The position numbers and the translations under genes were made by a program. From Siphonodentalium dalli (Eukaryota > Mollusca > Scaphopoda > Gadilida > Siphonodentaliidae), in NCBI GenBank assembly GCA_032622095.1, contig CP136066.1:132587917-132651916 (forward strand): DNA of 64,000 nt, written 5' to 3'. How positions within the stretch are numbered: the stretch's first letter is position 1; each line of letters opens with the position of its first letter. The notes under the pieces were generated by a model. That model ran no database searches and was not told where the DNA came from. It saw only the letters and a list, made by a program, of their open reading frames with translations. Positions 1 through 11,051 of this stretch are shown here, one piece after another.

Positions 1-580
1 CAAACGTTGTGAATATTGTTGACGCAGCCTTTTCCACTATGGCCTTAACTTCTGTCTCACTCATGAGATCAAATTTTGGAACGATTTTCCTGGCTCGCTT
101 CAGCTTAACTAACTTATAAATCCACTGAAAAATTCTGCTCACATTGTACTTTCGAACAATTTTATTTATTTTCTTGAAGCTGGATTTTCGAACGAGTTTC
201 AGTCGTGCCAATCTTGGAGACAGCGGTTGAGAAGAAGCGTTTTGTGAAACAGATTCAAATTTCGGGTGGTGGGTGCAACTAGCATCTGCTTTTCTCTGAC
301 TGGAAACATTTCCTTTGAGAGTAACACCACAAGAACGGTCATTGTCATGACATTTGTGTGTCCTTTCTTCTGTCTTATCTGGAGAGTTCAGTATATCCAT
401 GTATCCATTAATCCCATCCAGCTCCCTATTCGCGCGATAAAGTTGTTTGTGATTGTCTGTCGTGTTACCATGGTTGTCTATTGCGTTACAATCATCACTG
501 GTCTTTATCATCGACTCAGCCATGTTCTCTATCACACTTCCATCTTCCACTAACTTTCTATATTTTCGCAACTTATTCAT
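1..580 (-). CDS. Unrecognised protein, 5' part, runs off the left edge
   Basis: The minus strand has one reading frame without a stop from about position 672 to the window edge, roughly 223 codons, which is very unlikely by chance. A stop codon (TAA) closes the frame just upstream. The first in-frame ATG is at 578-580 and gives a protein starting MNKLRKYRKL, about 193 residues visible. The frame upstream of that ATG (580-670) is also open, so an upstream exon could instead splice in, although I see no strong acceptor. The visible part is polar in the middle (many Asn, Asp, His, Ser) and becomes strongly basic from about residue 130 (for example RLARLKLVRKSSFKKINKIV). A Trp/Tyr-containing amphipathic stretch and further Lys/Arg follow. 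There is no signal peptide or membrane segment. I do not recognise the family, and the C-terminus lies outside the window. Confidence 0.6.
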   Translation of the reverse strand, partial: MNKLRKYRKLVEDGSVIENMAESMIKTSDDCNAIDNHGNTTDNHKQLYRANRELDGINGYMDILNSPDKTEERTHKCHDNDRSCGVTLKGNVSSQRKADASCTHHPKFESVSQNASSQPLSPRLARLKLVRKSSFKKINKIVRKYNVSRIFQWIYKLVKLKRARKIVPKFDLMSETEVKAIVEKAASTIFTTF

Positions 581-671
581 GACGATGAACGAAAAAGTAT
601 TACAAAATATCCTTTGAGATAGTATTACATCATCCACAGATGGAAGATTCACAAGTGAGTTGTAAGCCATT

Positions 672-2788
672 ATTAATAAAAAAATTATCGAAATATTAAA
701 GAGCAAGATGGTTTAAAAAAAACTATAATCAATTAACCGGACCAATAATTAAGCATAAAAAATAACAGCAACAAACTGGCCAGGATAAAATAGCAGTAAA
801 AGGTTTGGCATAAAAATATTCAGCAGCAAAAAGGTATATGGCAATAATTTGTAGAGAATATATTAATACCTCCACGAGAATATTATAATACACAATAAAA
901 CATATGGTTAATCAGCAACATAAAACATAACTCCAAATATACTTTTCAATAAATAAAGCTGGAATGAACAAAACATCAGACATTGGCATATGAAAGAAAT
1001 TCAATTTGGTGACAAAAGTTCACGATAGCTACAGCACAATTTTAGAAAAGGTAACATGACAGATAATCTCATTTACTGTTGATGTAGTGTGGATACAATT
1101 AAATAGTGAAGTATAAAGTACTGGTACTCTTCTGTCGTTCACACCGGAAATCGTATTCCTATACTGTACACATGACAAAATGTGCACCAAGACAACAATA
1201 TTTTTCCTCGTACTGGTACACTAACTTTATCAGAGAAATATCTGTTTTGTGAGCAATGTTTCAGTTTATACTGTATGAGTTGACGGTACACCGTATTGGG
1301 AAGCACTATGATTTGGGCTGTACGTAGGGTGGACTGTTTAACAATGTTGACCGTCGTTCACTTGCATGTATGACGGAAATGCCACGGATCTCGTCGCATA
1401 TATCCCCCGTATAAATCCGTTTTCAATGAATGCCACACACGTGAGCGCATTAACACTTTCAGTGGTAACAACATCTCTCATTTTGGATCACAGTAAATCA
1501 TTATTATTGTTCACATATATACTGTTGGCAGGTGTGTGGGTATTTTTGGAAACATACCCCACAACTGCATCACCAGATGAGACCAGCCACGTACAGTTCC
1601 ATGCAATGACAATGTCTAAATTAGTTTTTCCAACATTTCATCAGCTTAATTCACCAACTCTGTCACATTATAGATATACATGGCGATATCCCATTTCTGA
1701 AAGGTAATAAAATACTGAATTATTATTTTTTTGGGGAATAATATACACCTACTTATACTGTTTCTTATGCGGACCATTCGGATACAAACTCCTCCTTGTT
1801 CGTGAGCTCAGCGTTCAACATTCGCGCTAAGTTCGACTTATTTTCACGATTTCCATCATCTCCTATACAATATACACAGGAGCCATATATGGGTAGGGGC
1901 GAAACTAAAATCTCCATTGAAACCAAACTACACTAATGGGTGATACATGAACGGGAATGGTAGCCTGTATATACAATTTGTCCAGATATCGACCCTTCTG
2001 CGTTTGGTGTCTATATAGTTGTGCATGGTGTCTATAAGCGTACACCATTCCCCTGTGGAATGTGTATACATTGACTTTACGGTGATCAATATCGTGTATA
2101 TTCTGAAAATAACATTGGGATTGTGTTAATTGTTGACAAATAAAAACTCTCCTGTCCTTTGATTAAGTATATATATAGTTTAAGTAGAGATTGTAGTATA
2201 TTGTATATAGGAAATCGTGAAAATATTATAAGTCGAATGTTGACGCTGAACGCTGATCTAACTTCGCGCGAATGTTGAACGAACGTTGAACGCTGAGTCA
2301 ACTTCACGGGCCCATTCCGTAATAATTCAAACAATAGAGATAAAATAGAACAATCTCCTTGATCCTTTCGGTATACCATGTAATTATGTTCGTTATGTGT
2401 CCGGAATTAAAGAAATAACGTCTTAAAAAGGAAAAGAAATGTACAAACGGAGAGAACTATAGTATACCATTTTAGTAGTGTAGGGTGTCTGGAAAAAAAT
2501 TCCAGGATACAAGGTTACAAAAATAATTATTTTTGGGACCCACCATCGGCAAGTTTTTTCCTGTCCAAAATCGGACACACACCCCTTAAATGCAAGTTTT
2601 TTTCAAAGGGCAATTTGGGACCCTCCCCAAAAGTTTGATGGAAAACGGGGAACGTAGAATGATAAGGCAGACACACTTAAGGGTGTGAAATGTTTTTAAT
2701 AACCATGCGGATGAAATGCCATGTAAGCTTAATGAAAATCTCCAGAAATCTCTGAAAAGCACTCATGCAACAATCTCTAATTAAACTG
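672..2788. other. Intergenic stretch, mostly unannotatable
   Basis: AT-rich DNA between the leftward gene and the minisatellite. It should contain the promoter of the leftward gene, but I see no clear TATA box or initiator. The 113-codon open frame at 1366-1707 has no family resemblance and no supporting splice or polyA context. The only structure noted is the inverted repeat at 1801-2298, listed separately. Confidence 0.5.
1801..2298. repeat. Imperfect inverted repeat with about 55-85 bp arms
   Basis: The left arm (1801-1855) contains GCGTTCAACATTCGCGC and TTATTTTCACGATTTCC. Its reverse complement recurs at 2211-2298 with internal duplication of the 'gttgaacgctga' segment. The two arms are separated by about 350 bp. 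This may be a degraded MITE or a local inverted duplication, and no target duplication is visible. Confidence 0.4.
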
Positions 2789-5700
2789 ATCACCATTATA
2801 TGCACACAAAAACTGTTCAGCATACCATACCCACAGGTTACCCGCATCACCATTATATGCACACAAAAACTGTTCAGCATACCATACCCACAGGTTACCC
2901 GCATCACCATTATATGCACACAAAAACTGTTCAGCATACCACACCCACAGGTTACCCGCATCACCATTATATGCACACAAAAACTGTTCAGCATACCATA
3001 CCCACAGGTTACCCGCATCACCATTATATGCACACAAAAACTGTTCAGCATACCATACCCACAGGTTACCCGCATCACCATTATATGCACACAAAAACTG
3101 TTCAGCATACCATACCCACAGGTTACCCGCATCACCATTATATGCACACAAAAACTGTTCAGCATACCATACCCACAGGTTACCCGCATCACCATTATAT
3201 GCACACAAAAACTGTTCAGCATACCATACCCACAGGTTACCCGCATCACCATTATATGCACACAAAAACTGTTCAGCATACCATACCCACAGGTTACCCG
3301 CATCACCATTATATGCACACAAAAACTGTTCAGCATACCATACCCACAGGTTACCCGCATCACCATTATATGCACACACAAACTGTTCAGCATACCATAC
3401 CCACAGGTTACCCGCATCACCATTATATGCACACAAAAACTGTTCAGCATACCATACCCACAGGTTACCCGCATCACCATTATATGCACACAAAAACTGT
3501 TCAGCATACCATACCCACAGGTTACCCGCATCACCATTATATGCACACAAAAACTGTTCAGCATACCATACCCACAGGTTACCCGCATCACCATTATATG
3601 CACACAAAAACTGTTCAGCATACCATACACACAGGTTACCCGCATCACCATTATATGCACACAAAAACTGTTCAGCATACCATACCCACAGGTTACCCGC
3701 ATCACCATTATATGCACACAAAAACTGTTCAGCATACCATACCCACAGGTTACCCGCATCACCATTATATGCACACAAAAACTGTTCAGCATACCATACC
3801 CACAGGTTACCCGCATCACCATTATATGCACACAAAAACTGTTCAGCATACCATACCCACAGGTTACCCGCATCACCATTATATGCACACACAAACTGTT
3901 CAGCATACCATACCCACAGGTTACCCGCATCACCATTATATGCACACAAAAACTGTTCAGCATACCATACCCACAGGTTACCCGCATCACCATTATATGC
4001 ACACAAAAACTGTTCAGCATACCATACCCACAGGTTACCCGCATCACCATTATATGCACACCAAAACTGTTCAGCATACCATACCCACAGGTTACCCGCA
4101 TCAACATAATATGCACACAAAAACTGTTCAGCATACCATACCCACAGGTTACCCGCATCACCATAATATGCACACAAAAACTGTTCAGCATACCATACCC
4201 ACAGGTTACCCGCATCACCATTATATGCACACAAAAACTGTTCAGCATACCATACCCACAGGTTACCCGCATCACCATTATATGCACACAAAATCTGTTC
4301 AGCATACCATACCCACAGGTTACCCGCATCACCATTATATGCACACAAAAACTGTTCAGCATACCATACCCACAGGTTACCCGCATCACCATTATATGCA
4401 CACAAAAACTGTTCAGCATAACATACCCACAGGTTACCCGCATCACCATTATATGCACACAAAAACTGTTCAGCATACCATACACACAGGTTACCCGCAT
4501 CACCATTATATGCACACAAAAACTGTTCAGCATACCATACCCACAGGTTACCCGCATCACCATTATATGCACACAAAAACTGTTCAGCATACCATACCCA
4601 CAGGTTACCCGCATCACCATTATATGCACACAAAAACTGTTCAGCATACCATACCCACAGGTTACCCGCATCACCATTATATGCACACAAAAACTGTTCA
4701 GCATACCATACCCACAGGTTACCCGCATCACCATTATATGCACACAAAAACTGTTCAGCATACCATACCCACAGGTTACCCGCATCACCATTATATGCAC
4801 ACAAAAACTGTTCAGCATACCATACCCACAGGTTACCCGCATCACCATTATATGCACACAAAAACTGTTCAGCATACCTTACCCACAGGTTACCCGCATC
4901 ACCATTATATGCACACAAAAACTGTTCAGCATACCATACCCACAGGTTACCCGCATCACCATTATATGCACACAAAAACTGTTCAGCATACCATACCCAC
5001 AGGTTACCCGCATCACCATTATATGCACACAAAAACTGTTCAGCATACCATACCCACAGGTTACCCGCATCACCATTATATGCACACAAAAACTGTTCAG
5101 CATACCATACACACAGGTTACCCGCATCACCATTATATGCACACAAAAACTGTTCAGCATACCATACCCACAGGTTACCCGCATCACCATTATATGCACA
5201 CAAAAACTGTTCAGCATACCATACCCACAGGTTACCCGCATCACCATTATATGCACACAAAAACTGTTCAGCATACCATACCCACAGGTTACCCGCATCA
5301 CCATTATATGCACACACAAACTGTTCAGCATACCATACCCACAGGTTACCCGCATCACCATTATATGCACACAAAAACTGTTCAGCATACCATACCCGCA
5401 GGTTACCCGCATCACCATTATATGCACACAAAAACTGTTCAGCATACCATACCCGCAGGTTACCCGCATCACCATTATATGCACACAAAAACTGTTCAGC
5501 ATACCGTACCCGCAGGTTACCCGCATCACCATTATATGCACACAAAAACTGTTCAGCATACCGTACCCGCAGGTTACCCGCATCACCATTATATGCACAC
5601 AAAAACTGTTCAGCATACCATACCCGCATCACCATTATATGCACACAAAAACTGTTCAGCATACCATACCCGCAGGTTACCCGCATCACCATTATATGCA

Positions 5701-6151
5701 CACAAAAACTGTTCAGCATACCATACCCGCATCACCATTATATGCACACAAAAACTGTTCAGCATACCATACCCGCAGGTTACCCGCATCACCATTATAT
5801 GCACACAAAAACTGTTCAGCATACCATACCCGCAGGTTACCCGCATCACCATTATATGCACACAAAAACTGTTCAGCATACCATACCCACAGGTTACCCG
5901 CATCACCATTATATGCACACCAAAACTGTTCAGCATACCATACCCACAGGTTACCCGCATCACCATTATATGCACACAAAAACTGTTCAGCATACCATAC
6001 CCACAGGTTACCCGCATCACCATTATATGCACACAAAAACTGTTCAGCATACCATACCCACAGGTTACCCGCATCACCATTATATGCACACAAAAACTGT
6101 TCAGCATACCATACCCACAGGTTACCCGCATCACCATTATGTGCACACAAA
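2789..6151. repeat. 57-bp minisatellite, about 59 tandem copies
   Basis: The unit runs from 'catcaccattatatgcaca' through 'ctgttcagcataccatac' to 'ccacaggttacccg', 57 bp in all, repeated with only scattered single-base changes. Because 57 is a multiple of 3, frames are preserved from unit to unit. The three forward frames and two of the reverse frames have no stop, producing open frames up to about 1,160 codons. Nothing supports coding: no unique flanking protein, no splice context, and equally long frames on both strands. Units at about 5390-5860 carry CCCGCAGG in place of CCCACAGG. Two units, near 5625 and 5725, lack 11 bp. Confidence 0.97.
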
Positions 6152-7738
6152 ACATGTTTGTGCACAACAGGGCAGTCTCTAATGCCGAGTTCACAAACTC
6201 ACAAATTTGTGTAGTACAATGTATACTGTTTATAAAATGCATCTGGACCATGCATGCACAGCTAACTACGTTTGACGTAAAAACTCTGAAGTTCCACTTG
6301 TAGGATGCTACCAAAATGTGCATGTGAATAGCATCCAATTATATCGCAAGAATCAATCGGCCGTTTTTTTAAAAGGGAAGTGATAGTAACACTATTACGT
6401 GCGGAACTAAAGAAATGTTACTTCTCATGTCGTTAGCTTTTGTAAAAATGCATTTTAAATGGATGATGTCGTTTCTGTTCTGTAACATATCATACACTTT
6501 GCAGTCTGTTCCAACAACCAATGCCAAGTAAAATAGTGAATACACAAATTAACAATTATATAACAAAACACAACGGAAAATGGATTGTTTGAAACGTTCT
6601 GATTAGAGGGACCCGTCTCCCAGAAAGTGTAGAATACTTTGTTCGTGTGATCGAGCTAGATTTATTAGACGAAGAGATGGAAGCTGGCCCAGATAATTCT
6701 GAGTGTGGCAAATCAGAATCGGTTCTCATGTCCTTACAGAAGGCTTCTAGCTATGTTATGCGTTTGGTGACATTTTAAGTGGGAAGCGATATTATGAAAA
6801 AGTGTAAATTAGTATATAAAAATATCAATATGCCTACCAGTTTGGCCGCCATCCTGGCTGTGAACATCCATTGCCCAATTCAAACGAATACTTCGTATCA
6901 ATGTTCCCTACCACATGTATAAATGTGGGTAGAATTCGCGCAACAAACAATACCGCCAATTGTCGTAAAGTAAAGGAATATAGGCGTGTTTTCAAATAAC
7001 GGTTGGCATTTTAGCCGTCGTCTTGGTTTGTGGAAACTATTTCTTGCATGAGATCACTGTGTGTGGACGGAAGTGAACGCTGGTTTGCGGTAATAGGACA
7101 TAAATAAAAATCGCTCGCCTCCGTCAGACTGACTACGGTACGTATATTTTCGTCTTTCCCTCCAATTGTGTAAAAATCCCAGCCCGGGTGCCAATCTGCC
7201 TCGATGAGGGGTATGTTTCGCTACACTTTCGTACTAATTTCGTTTCAGTGCCGTGTGTAGTTCTCTCGTAAATCAAGGTTAAACCTCATATGTTCGTGCT
7301 AAAACACGTCACGTTTGCGATCAAAAGCACATTTTTCAAACTATACCATGTCTTATTTTATAACAAAGACATCTTTTGAATGCCTTAATATCCCATTGAA
7401 AGCCACGCTTAGCGTTTGTCCCCTGTTTCCTGTGTTTTCTCGACATACGAGCCAGATTTCAAAGCATGGTGCTCCAACATAATTGAACGTCTGGTAATAT
7501 CTGACAAAAAAAACATTGAACGCCGGGTATTTTTTTTATTATTTGTAAACATTCGATTACACCATGTAAAATGCTTTACAATTAAACATTTTTGTATATT
7601 GGAGTGAAAACTGAAATGACGTCGACCGCTAGTATTAAAATAGATTATAGACCACCAATAAGAATCATATGTGGGCATAATTGAACTCATATTACGGTCG
7701 TAATCTACAATCTTTGTTTCAACATATAACACTTTTAA
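6152..7738. other. Intergenic stretch, one weak exon-like frame
   Basis: Mostly featureless. The plus-strand frame at about 6590-6779 is open for about 60 codons and is protein-like in composition (acidic, with LPESVEYF and ELDLLDEEMEAG), ending in TAA at 6777-6779. A possible AG acceptor lies near 6605. No partner exon was recognised, so it is not called as a gene. Confidence 0.3.
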
Positions 7739-8330
7739 TTTAGCCCTCAAGCTGGTGCCAAAAATGTGCTATATTTGGGTTTTATATGGAGTGGCATGGT
7801 GTTCTGAACCGAAATACATATAATGCCCATGCATGAACATGGATGTGGTTGTACCCCCCCCCCCCCCCCAATTGATCAAATAATTTAGCCCTCAAGCTAG
7901 TGCCAAAAATGTGCTATATTAGGGTTTTATATGGAGTGGCATGGTGTTCTGAACCGAAATAAATATAATTTCCATGCATGAACATGGATGTGGTTGTACC
8001 CCCCCCCCCCCCCAATTGATCATATTCTACTAATAATTGGAAATTTTAACCCTCCAATTTAACAGTATGCAGTTGGAAAATTCAGACTATATATAAGTAG
8101 AATCTTGATTTTTCTGACTGGATTTTAGTCTAAATTTGCATTTTTTATTTAGCCTAGTTGAAAAATTCCAACTCAATGGTGAAACGGTAGTTTTATATTT
8201 TAAAACTATAGATTTACTATATTTTATAATGTGTTAGAATTTGTCCAAAATACGACACAATGTATCTTGTTTTCGTGGAGATAAGTCACATGATATGATG
8301 TTCTCGAAATAACACAATATAACACAGTAT

Positions 8331-8354
8331 AAACTCTATACTAATATAGAGTTT
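8331..8354. other. Perfect 10-bp hairpin just before the candidate start codon
   Basis: AAACTCTATA, a CTAA loop, then TATAGAGTTT ends exactly at the base before the ATG of the candidate gene. The 24-bp structure could form in the transcript leader. A regulatory role is speculation. Confidence 0.5.
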
Positions 8355-9321
8355 ATGAAAGCCAAATATTACCTTCGACCAAAGATGGTGGGGTTCCAAG
8401 GTTACATCCGAGAAAGCGAAACTGTCTATGTGCATAAGCTGGTGGGTATACAATAATATCGACACATAATACGGGTCATCCTAAGTCCCACATATGGGCG
8501 TATATTTAAAGAGCGTTTTATTATTACAAAAGTTCCATATACTAGTATCATATAATGATGATATATGCAGCTTTTTGATTGAACCTAATTGTCATGAGTG
8601 CACGAATATAGTCAAATATTCAACGAGTGGCTCACCATACTTGTCCTAACCACGCACAGTTTGGACATGTGTGGCAATTTTTGAACAAACAGTACGATGC
8701 ACAAACTGGAGTCTGTCTGGACTATTTTATGGAACAATATTTTGAATCTTCCGCTGACATAAATTAACTATGAACACAAATAATTCCCTTACCTCAGCTA
8801 TATACGTAATTAATGTTAGGAGTTAAACTGACCCTCAATAATATCTCCGTTGTCCGATTCTAATGGCTACAAATATAGGCTACAATCCATGAATCTTTTA
8901 GCAATTATTTACTCTCTATATTCCAGACATGAATCCGGCTGATATGGAGATGATTGAGTGTACGGCGTGCCATAAAATTGGCATCACATTTTGTGGATCA
9001 ATCGATCATGCTAAAAGAAGCATGCACCCAAGAGAAGAATTGGCAATCAAAATTAGCCGGAAAAATCCGGACTCCACGATACCATCGGTAGTTCGGCAGT
9101 ATGGCGTGACACCTGAAACTATTGAAAGAAAGGGCAAGGAGATAGTGCCAAATGAACATACGAATTCCGTGATGATTACGAACCGGTTGCAAAGCGATAA
9201 ATCATTAGTTCAGGAAAGTGCAGAATCCCCATTTCAGCCATGTAAACGACTGCGGTTTCAGTCAACACCCAAGACCACGAGTGATATTTGTGACCATAAT
9301 CGCCAACATAACTCTAGATGA
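8355..9321 (+). CDS. Candidate two-exon gene inside the inverted-repeat element
   Basis: I infer exon 1 at 8355-8445 (ATG, 30 codons plus one base), donor GTATAC at 8446, intron of 481 bp, acceptor 'tatattccag' ending at 8926, and exon 2 at 8927-9321. The junction restores a codon (G+AC, Asp) and joins the two open frames into 161 residues. Exon 1 reads MKAKYYLRPKMVGFQGYIRE and continues to VYVHKLV. Exon 2 begins MNPADMEMIECTACHKIG, so a CxxC pair is followed by another Cys nine residues later. A basic, possibly helical segment with VVRQYGVTPETIERKGKEIV comes next. From about 9300 a second, very protein-like acidic frame (ELPPFERDTSSQTEW, DLDFLDNLVDLL) continues in the +1 frame into the right arm, suggesting an extra splice, a frameshift or a longer original protein. 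Family not recognised. The gene lies between the element's arms, so it may be a transposon-borne or captured gene. Confidence 0.45.
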
Positions 9322-9698
9322 ACTGCCACCTTTCGAAAGAGACACGTCATCTCAGACTGAATGGAGCACGTCGCTAGAAAGTGGTGATCTTGACTTTCTT
9401 GACAATTTGGTTGACCTTCTACCGACTGTTTTGGAGATTTTTTCAACTAGGCTAAATAAAAAAATGCAAATTTAGACTAAAATCCAGTCAGAAAGATCAA
9501 GATTCTACTTGTTTAAAGTCTGAACTGCATGCTGTTAAATTGGAGGGTTAAAATTTCCAACTATTAGTAGTATTTGATCAATGGGGGGGGGGGGGGGGGG
9601 GTGGTACAACCACAGCCATGTTCATGCATGGACATTATATTTATATCGGTTCAGAACACAATGCCACTCCATATATCGGTTCAGAACACTTTATAATA

Positions 9699-10021
9699 GT
9701 GCCACCGCAGACGCTACGATTAAAATCGTAAGTGGGGAAAATCGTAGGTGGAGAAATCGTAGCTTGCCCGCAGACGCTACGGTGCTGCGATCTTTGCAGC
9801 TACGATTTTCGTGGTATTTACAACATGACCAGTGCGACAGTGGTCATGTGACAGCTACGATCGCGCACGTTGCCAAAGTCACGCCACGATTTTCCTGGTA
9901 AAATCAAACAGTGCTTGATTGCTACGATTTGGCTACGATATTGTCGTGGGCATGCGCATTGGATGCTTCCTCCTGCGATTTCCCCCACTTACGATTTTAA
10001 TCGCAGCGTGTGCGGTGGCAC
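9699..10021. mobile_element. 323-bp MITE inserted in the right arm of the larger element
   Basis: The ends are inverted repeats: GTGCCACCGCAGACGCTACG at the left and the complement ending GTGTGCGGTGGCAC at the right, with the shared inner motif 'acgattaaaatcgtaagtgg'. Many internal 'ctacgat' words occur in both orientations. Flanks read TTATAATA on the left and TTATAGCA on the right, which may be an eroded 8-bp target duplication. It interrupts the larger element's right arm just before 'tatagcacatt', which is present uninterrupted in the left arm. The superfamily is not decided. Confidence 0.7.
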
Positions 10022-10139
10022 TTATAGCACATTCACGATTGGATGGCTAGTGGCATCTAATCGCGAGCACGGATGGCACGAGATGTTCGATTGACTATCA
10101 GAATGTTGGTTATCATATAATCCCATATCCCATAATATG

Positions 10140-10350
10140 TCAAATATAGCGAATTATCGAAATATGAAATACAACGAAAAAGCGAAATATGAAAATACAG
10201 CGAAATGGCACGAAAAATCGAAATATGAAAGTACATCGAAATAGCGAAATAGGGCGAAATATAGAGCGAAATATAGAAATAGGAAATTATTTTTATAAAC
10301 GAAATAACGGAGATATTTGAAAAACTGTTTTGACGAAATAACGGACATAT
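10140..10350. repeat. Degenerate CGAAATA-type simple repeat
   Basis: Repeated words 'gcgaaatat', 'tcgaaatatgaaa' and 'cgaaataacgga' with irregular spacing. The reverse-strand open frames here, rich in Tyr, Phe, Ser and Ile, are products of this repeat. Confidence 0.75.
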
Positions 10351-10395
10351 TTGGAGAAGTGTTTTAAAGAGCGTAAGTATATAAATATAAATATT

Positions 10396-10534
10396 AAACG
10401 GCGGATTCAACGTGGTCATGGGTTTTGACCGCGATAAAAAATCAGCAAACTCCGCATGAACCCCTTGGGGTTCATGCAGTTTGCTGAATTTTTCTCGCGG
10501 TCAAAATCCCATGATCACATTGAAACCGTCGTTC
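10396..10534. mobile_element. Near-perfect hairpin (palindromic) repeat of about 139 bp
   Basis: Two arms of about 65 bp meet at 'gaaccccttggggttc'. Each contains 'catggg', a TTTTGACCGCG motif and 'cagcaaact'. Part of one arm (GCGGAGTTTGCTGATTTTTT) recurs at 11086-11105 directly after a tRNA-like head. This suggests a dispersed foldback or MITE family, possibly linked to a tRNA-derived SINE. Confidence 0.65.
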
Positions 10535-10801
10535 ATTTCTTATTTGAACCCTGCAAACTGCCATAGTTGCTAACGACGTCTTCTGTTTGTCACACAGTTA
10601 GGAGACACATTTGAACAATATTCCTCACCCCGTCTGTGTTTGATGTTTCAATTTAATTTCCTGTTGTAACCATTTAGTAAAACATTTCTGTCAGTAGTTA
10701 TCTTGTGTATGTATTTTATGTTTAGAAATTATAATTAACGGCATTTATCATGCAGCGAAGTTTTGCGTTACTATCTTTTTTATTGTGACGTCATATATAT
10801 T

Positions 10802-10842
10802 TACTAAGTCCAACGCCTTAACCACTCGGCCACCGTACTTTC
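10802..10842 (-). pseudogene. tRNA-Ser/Leu-like 5' half (truncated tRNA or SINE head)
   Basis: On the minus strand the sequence GTGGCCGAGTGGTTAAGGCG matches the D-arm and A-box region typical of tRNA-Ser/Leu. It is followed by TTGGACTTAGTAAA and then unrelated AT-rich DNA. There is no T-arm or B-box, so it cannot be a working tRNA. Confidence 0.55.
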
Positions 10843-11051
10843 GCAAAATTCCCCTCGCAAAACTGTTTTGTCAGGCATGTGGTATCAATGTGCGAAAATG
10901 AGGAAGTTTCGTTATTTTAAAGTGTTACATCCAAATGCTATCGTAATCTATACTGAATGCACAGTCGCGTTATGATGTGCAAATGCAAGAAAACAAATTG
11001 AACATGTGCAGCCACAAGTAAAGATCCGCATCTTCGCGCCACGTCATCATT

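Larger units (their letters stand above)
7739..10033. mobile_element. Inverted-repeat element with poly-C/poly-G tracts in its arms
   Basis: The left arm spans about 7884-8170. Its reverse complement forms the right arm at about 9437-9690, resuming at 10022-10033. Shared landmarks are the segment ending in 'tttagcctagttgaaaaa', 'ctgactggattttagtcta', a run of about 15 C (left) or 18 G (right), and 'ggagtggcatggtgttctg'. The outer 145 bp of the left arm is tandemly duplicated (7739-7883 and 7884-8028). The right arm is interrupted by a 323-bp MITE at 9699-10021. The 1.27 kb between the arms holds a candidate two-exon gene. No clean target-site duplication was found, so the true ends are approximate and the superfamily is unknown. 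Confidence 0.6.

Noticed and set aside
1366-1707. 113-codon frame
   Set aside because: No family resemblance and no splice or polyA support. Length is not exceptional for chance in this window.
2789-6151. CRISPR-like array
   Set aside because: The repeats are contiguous without unique spacers, and the window is eukaryotic.
2677-6338. Open frames of 245 to 1,167 codons on both strands
   Set aside because: They are read-throughs of the 57-bp minisatellite, whose unit is a multiple of three and lacks stops in five frames. Equal openness on both strands argues against coding.
6590-6779. Exon-like acidic frame
   Set aside because: Composition is protein-like, but it is short, lacks a start codon and has no partner exon. 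Kept only as a note in the intergenic entry.
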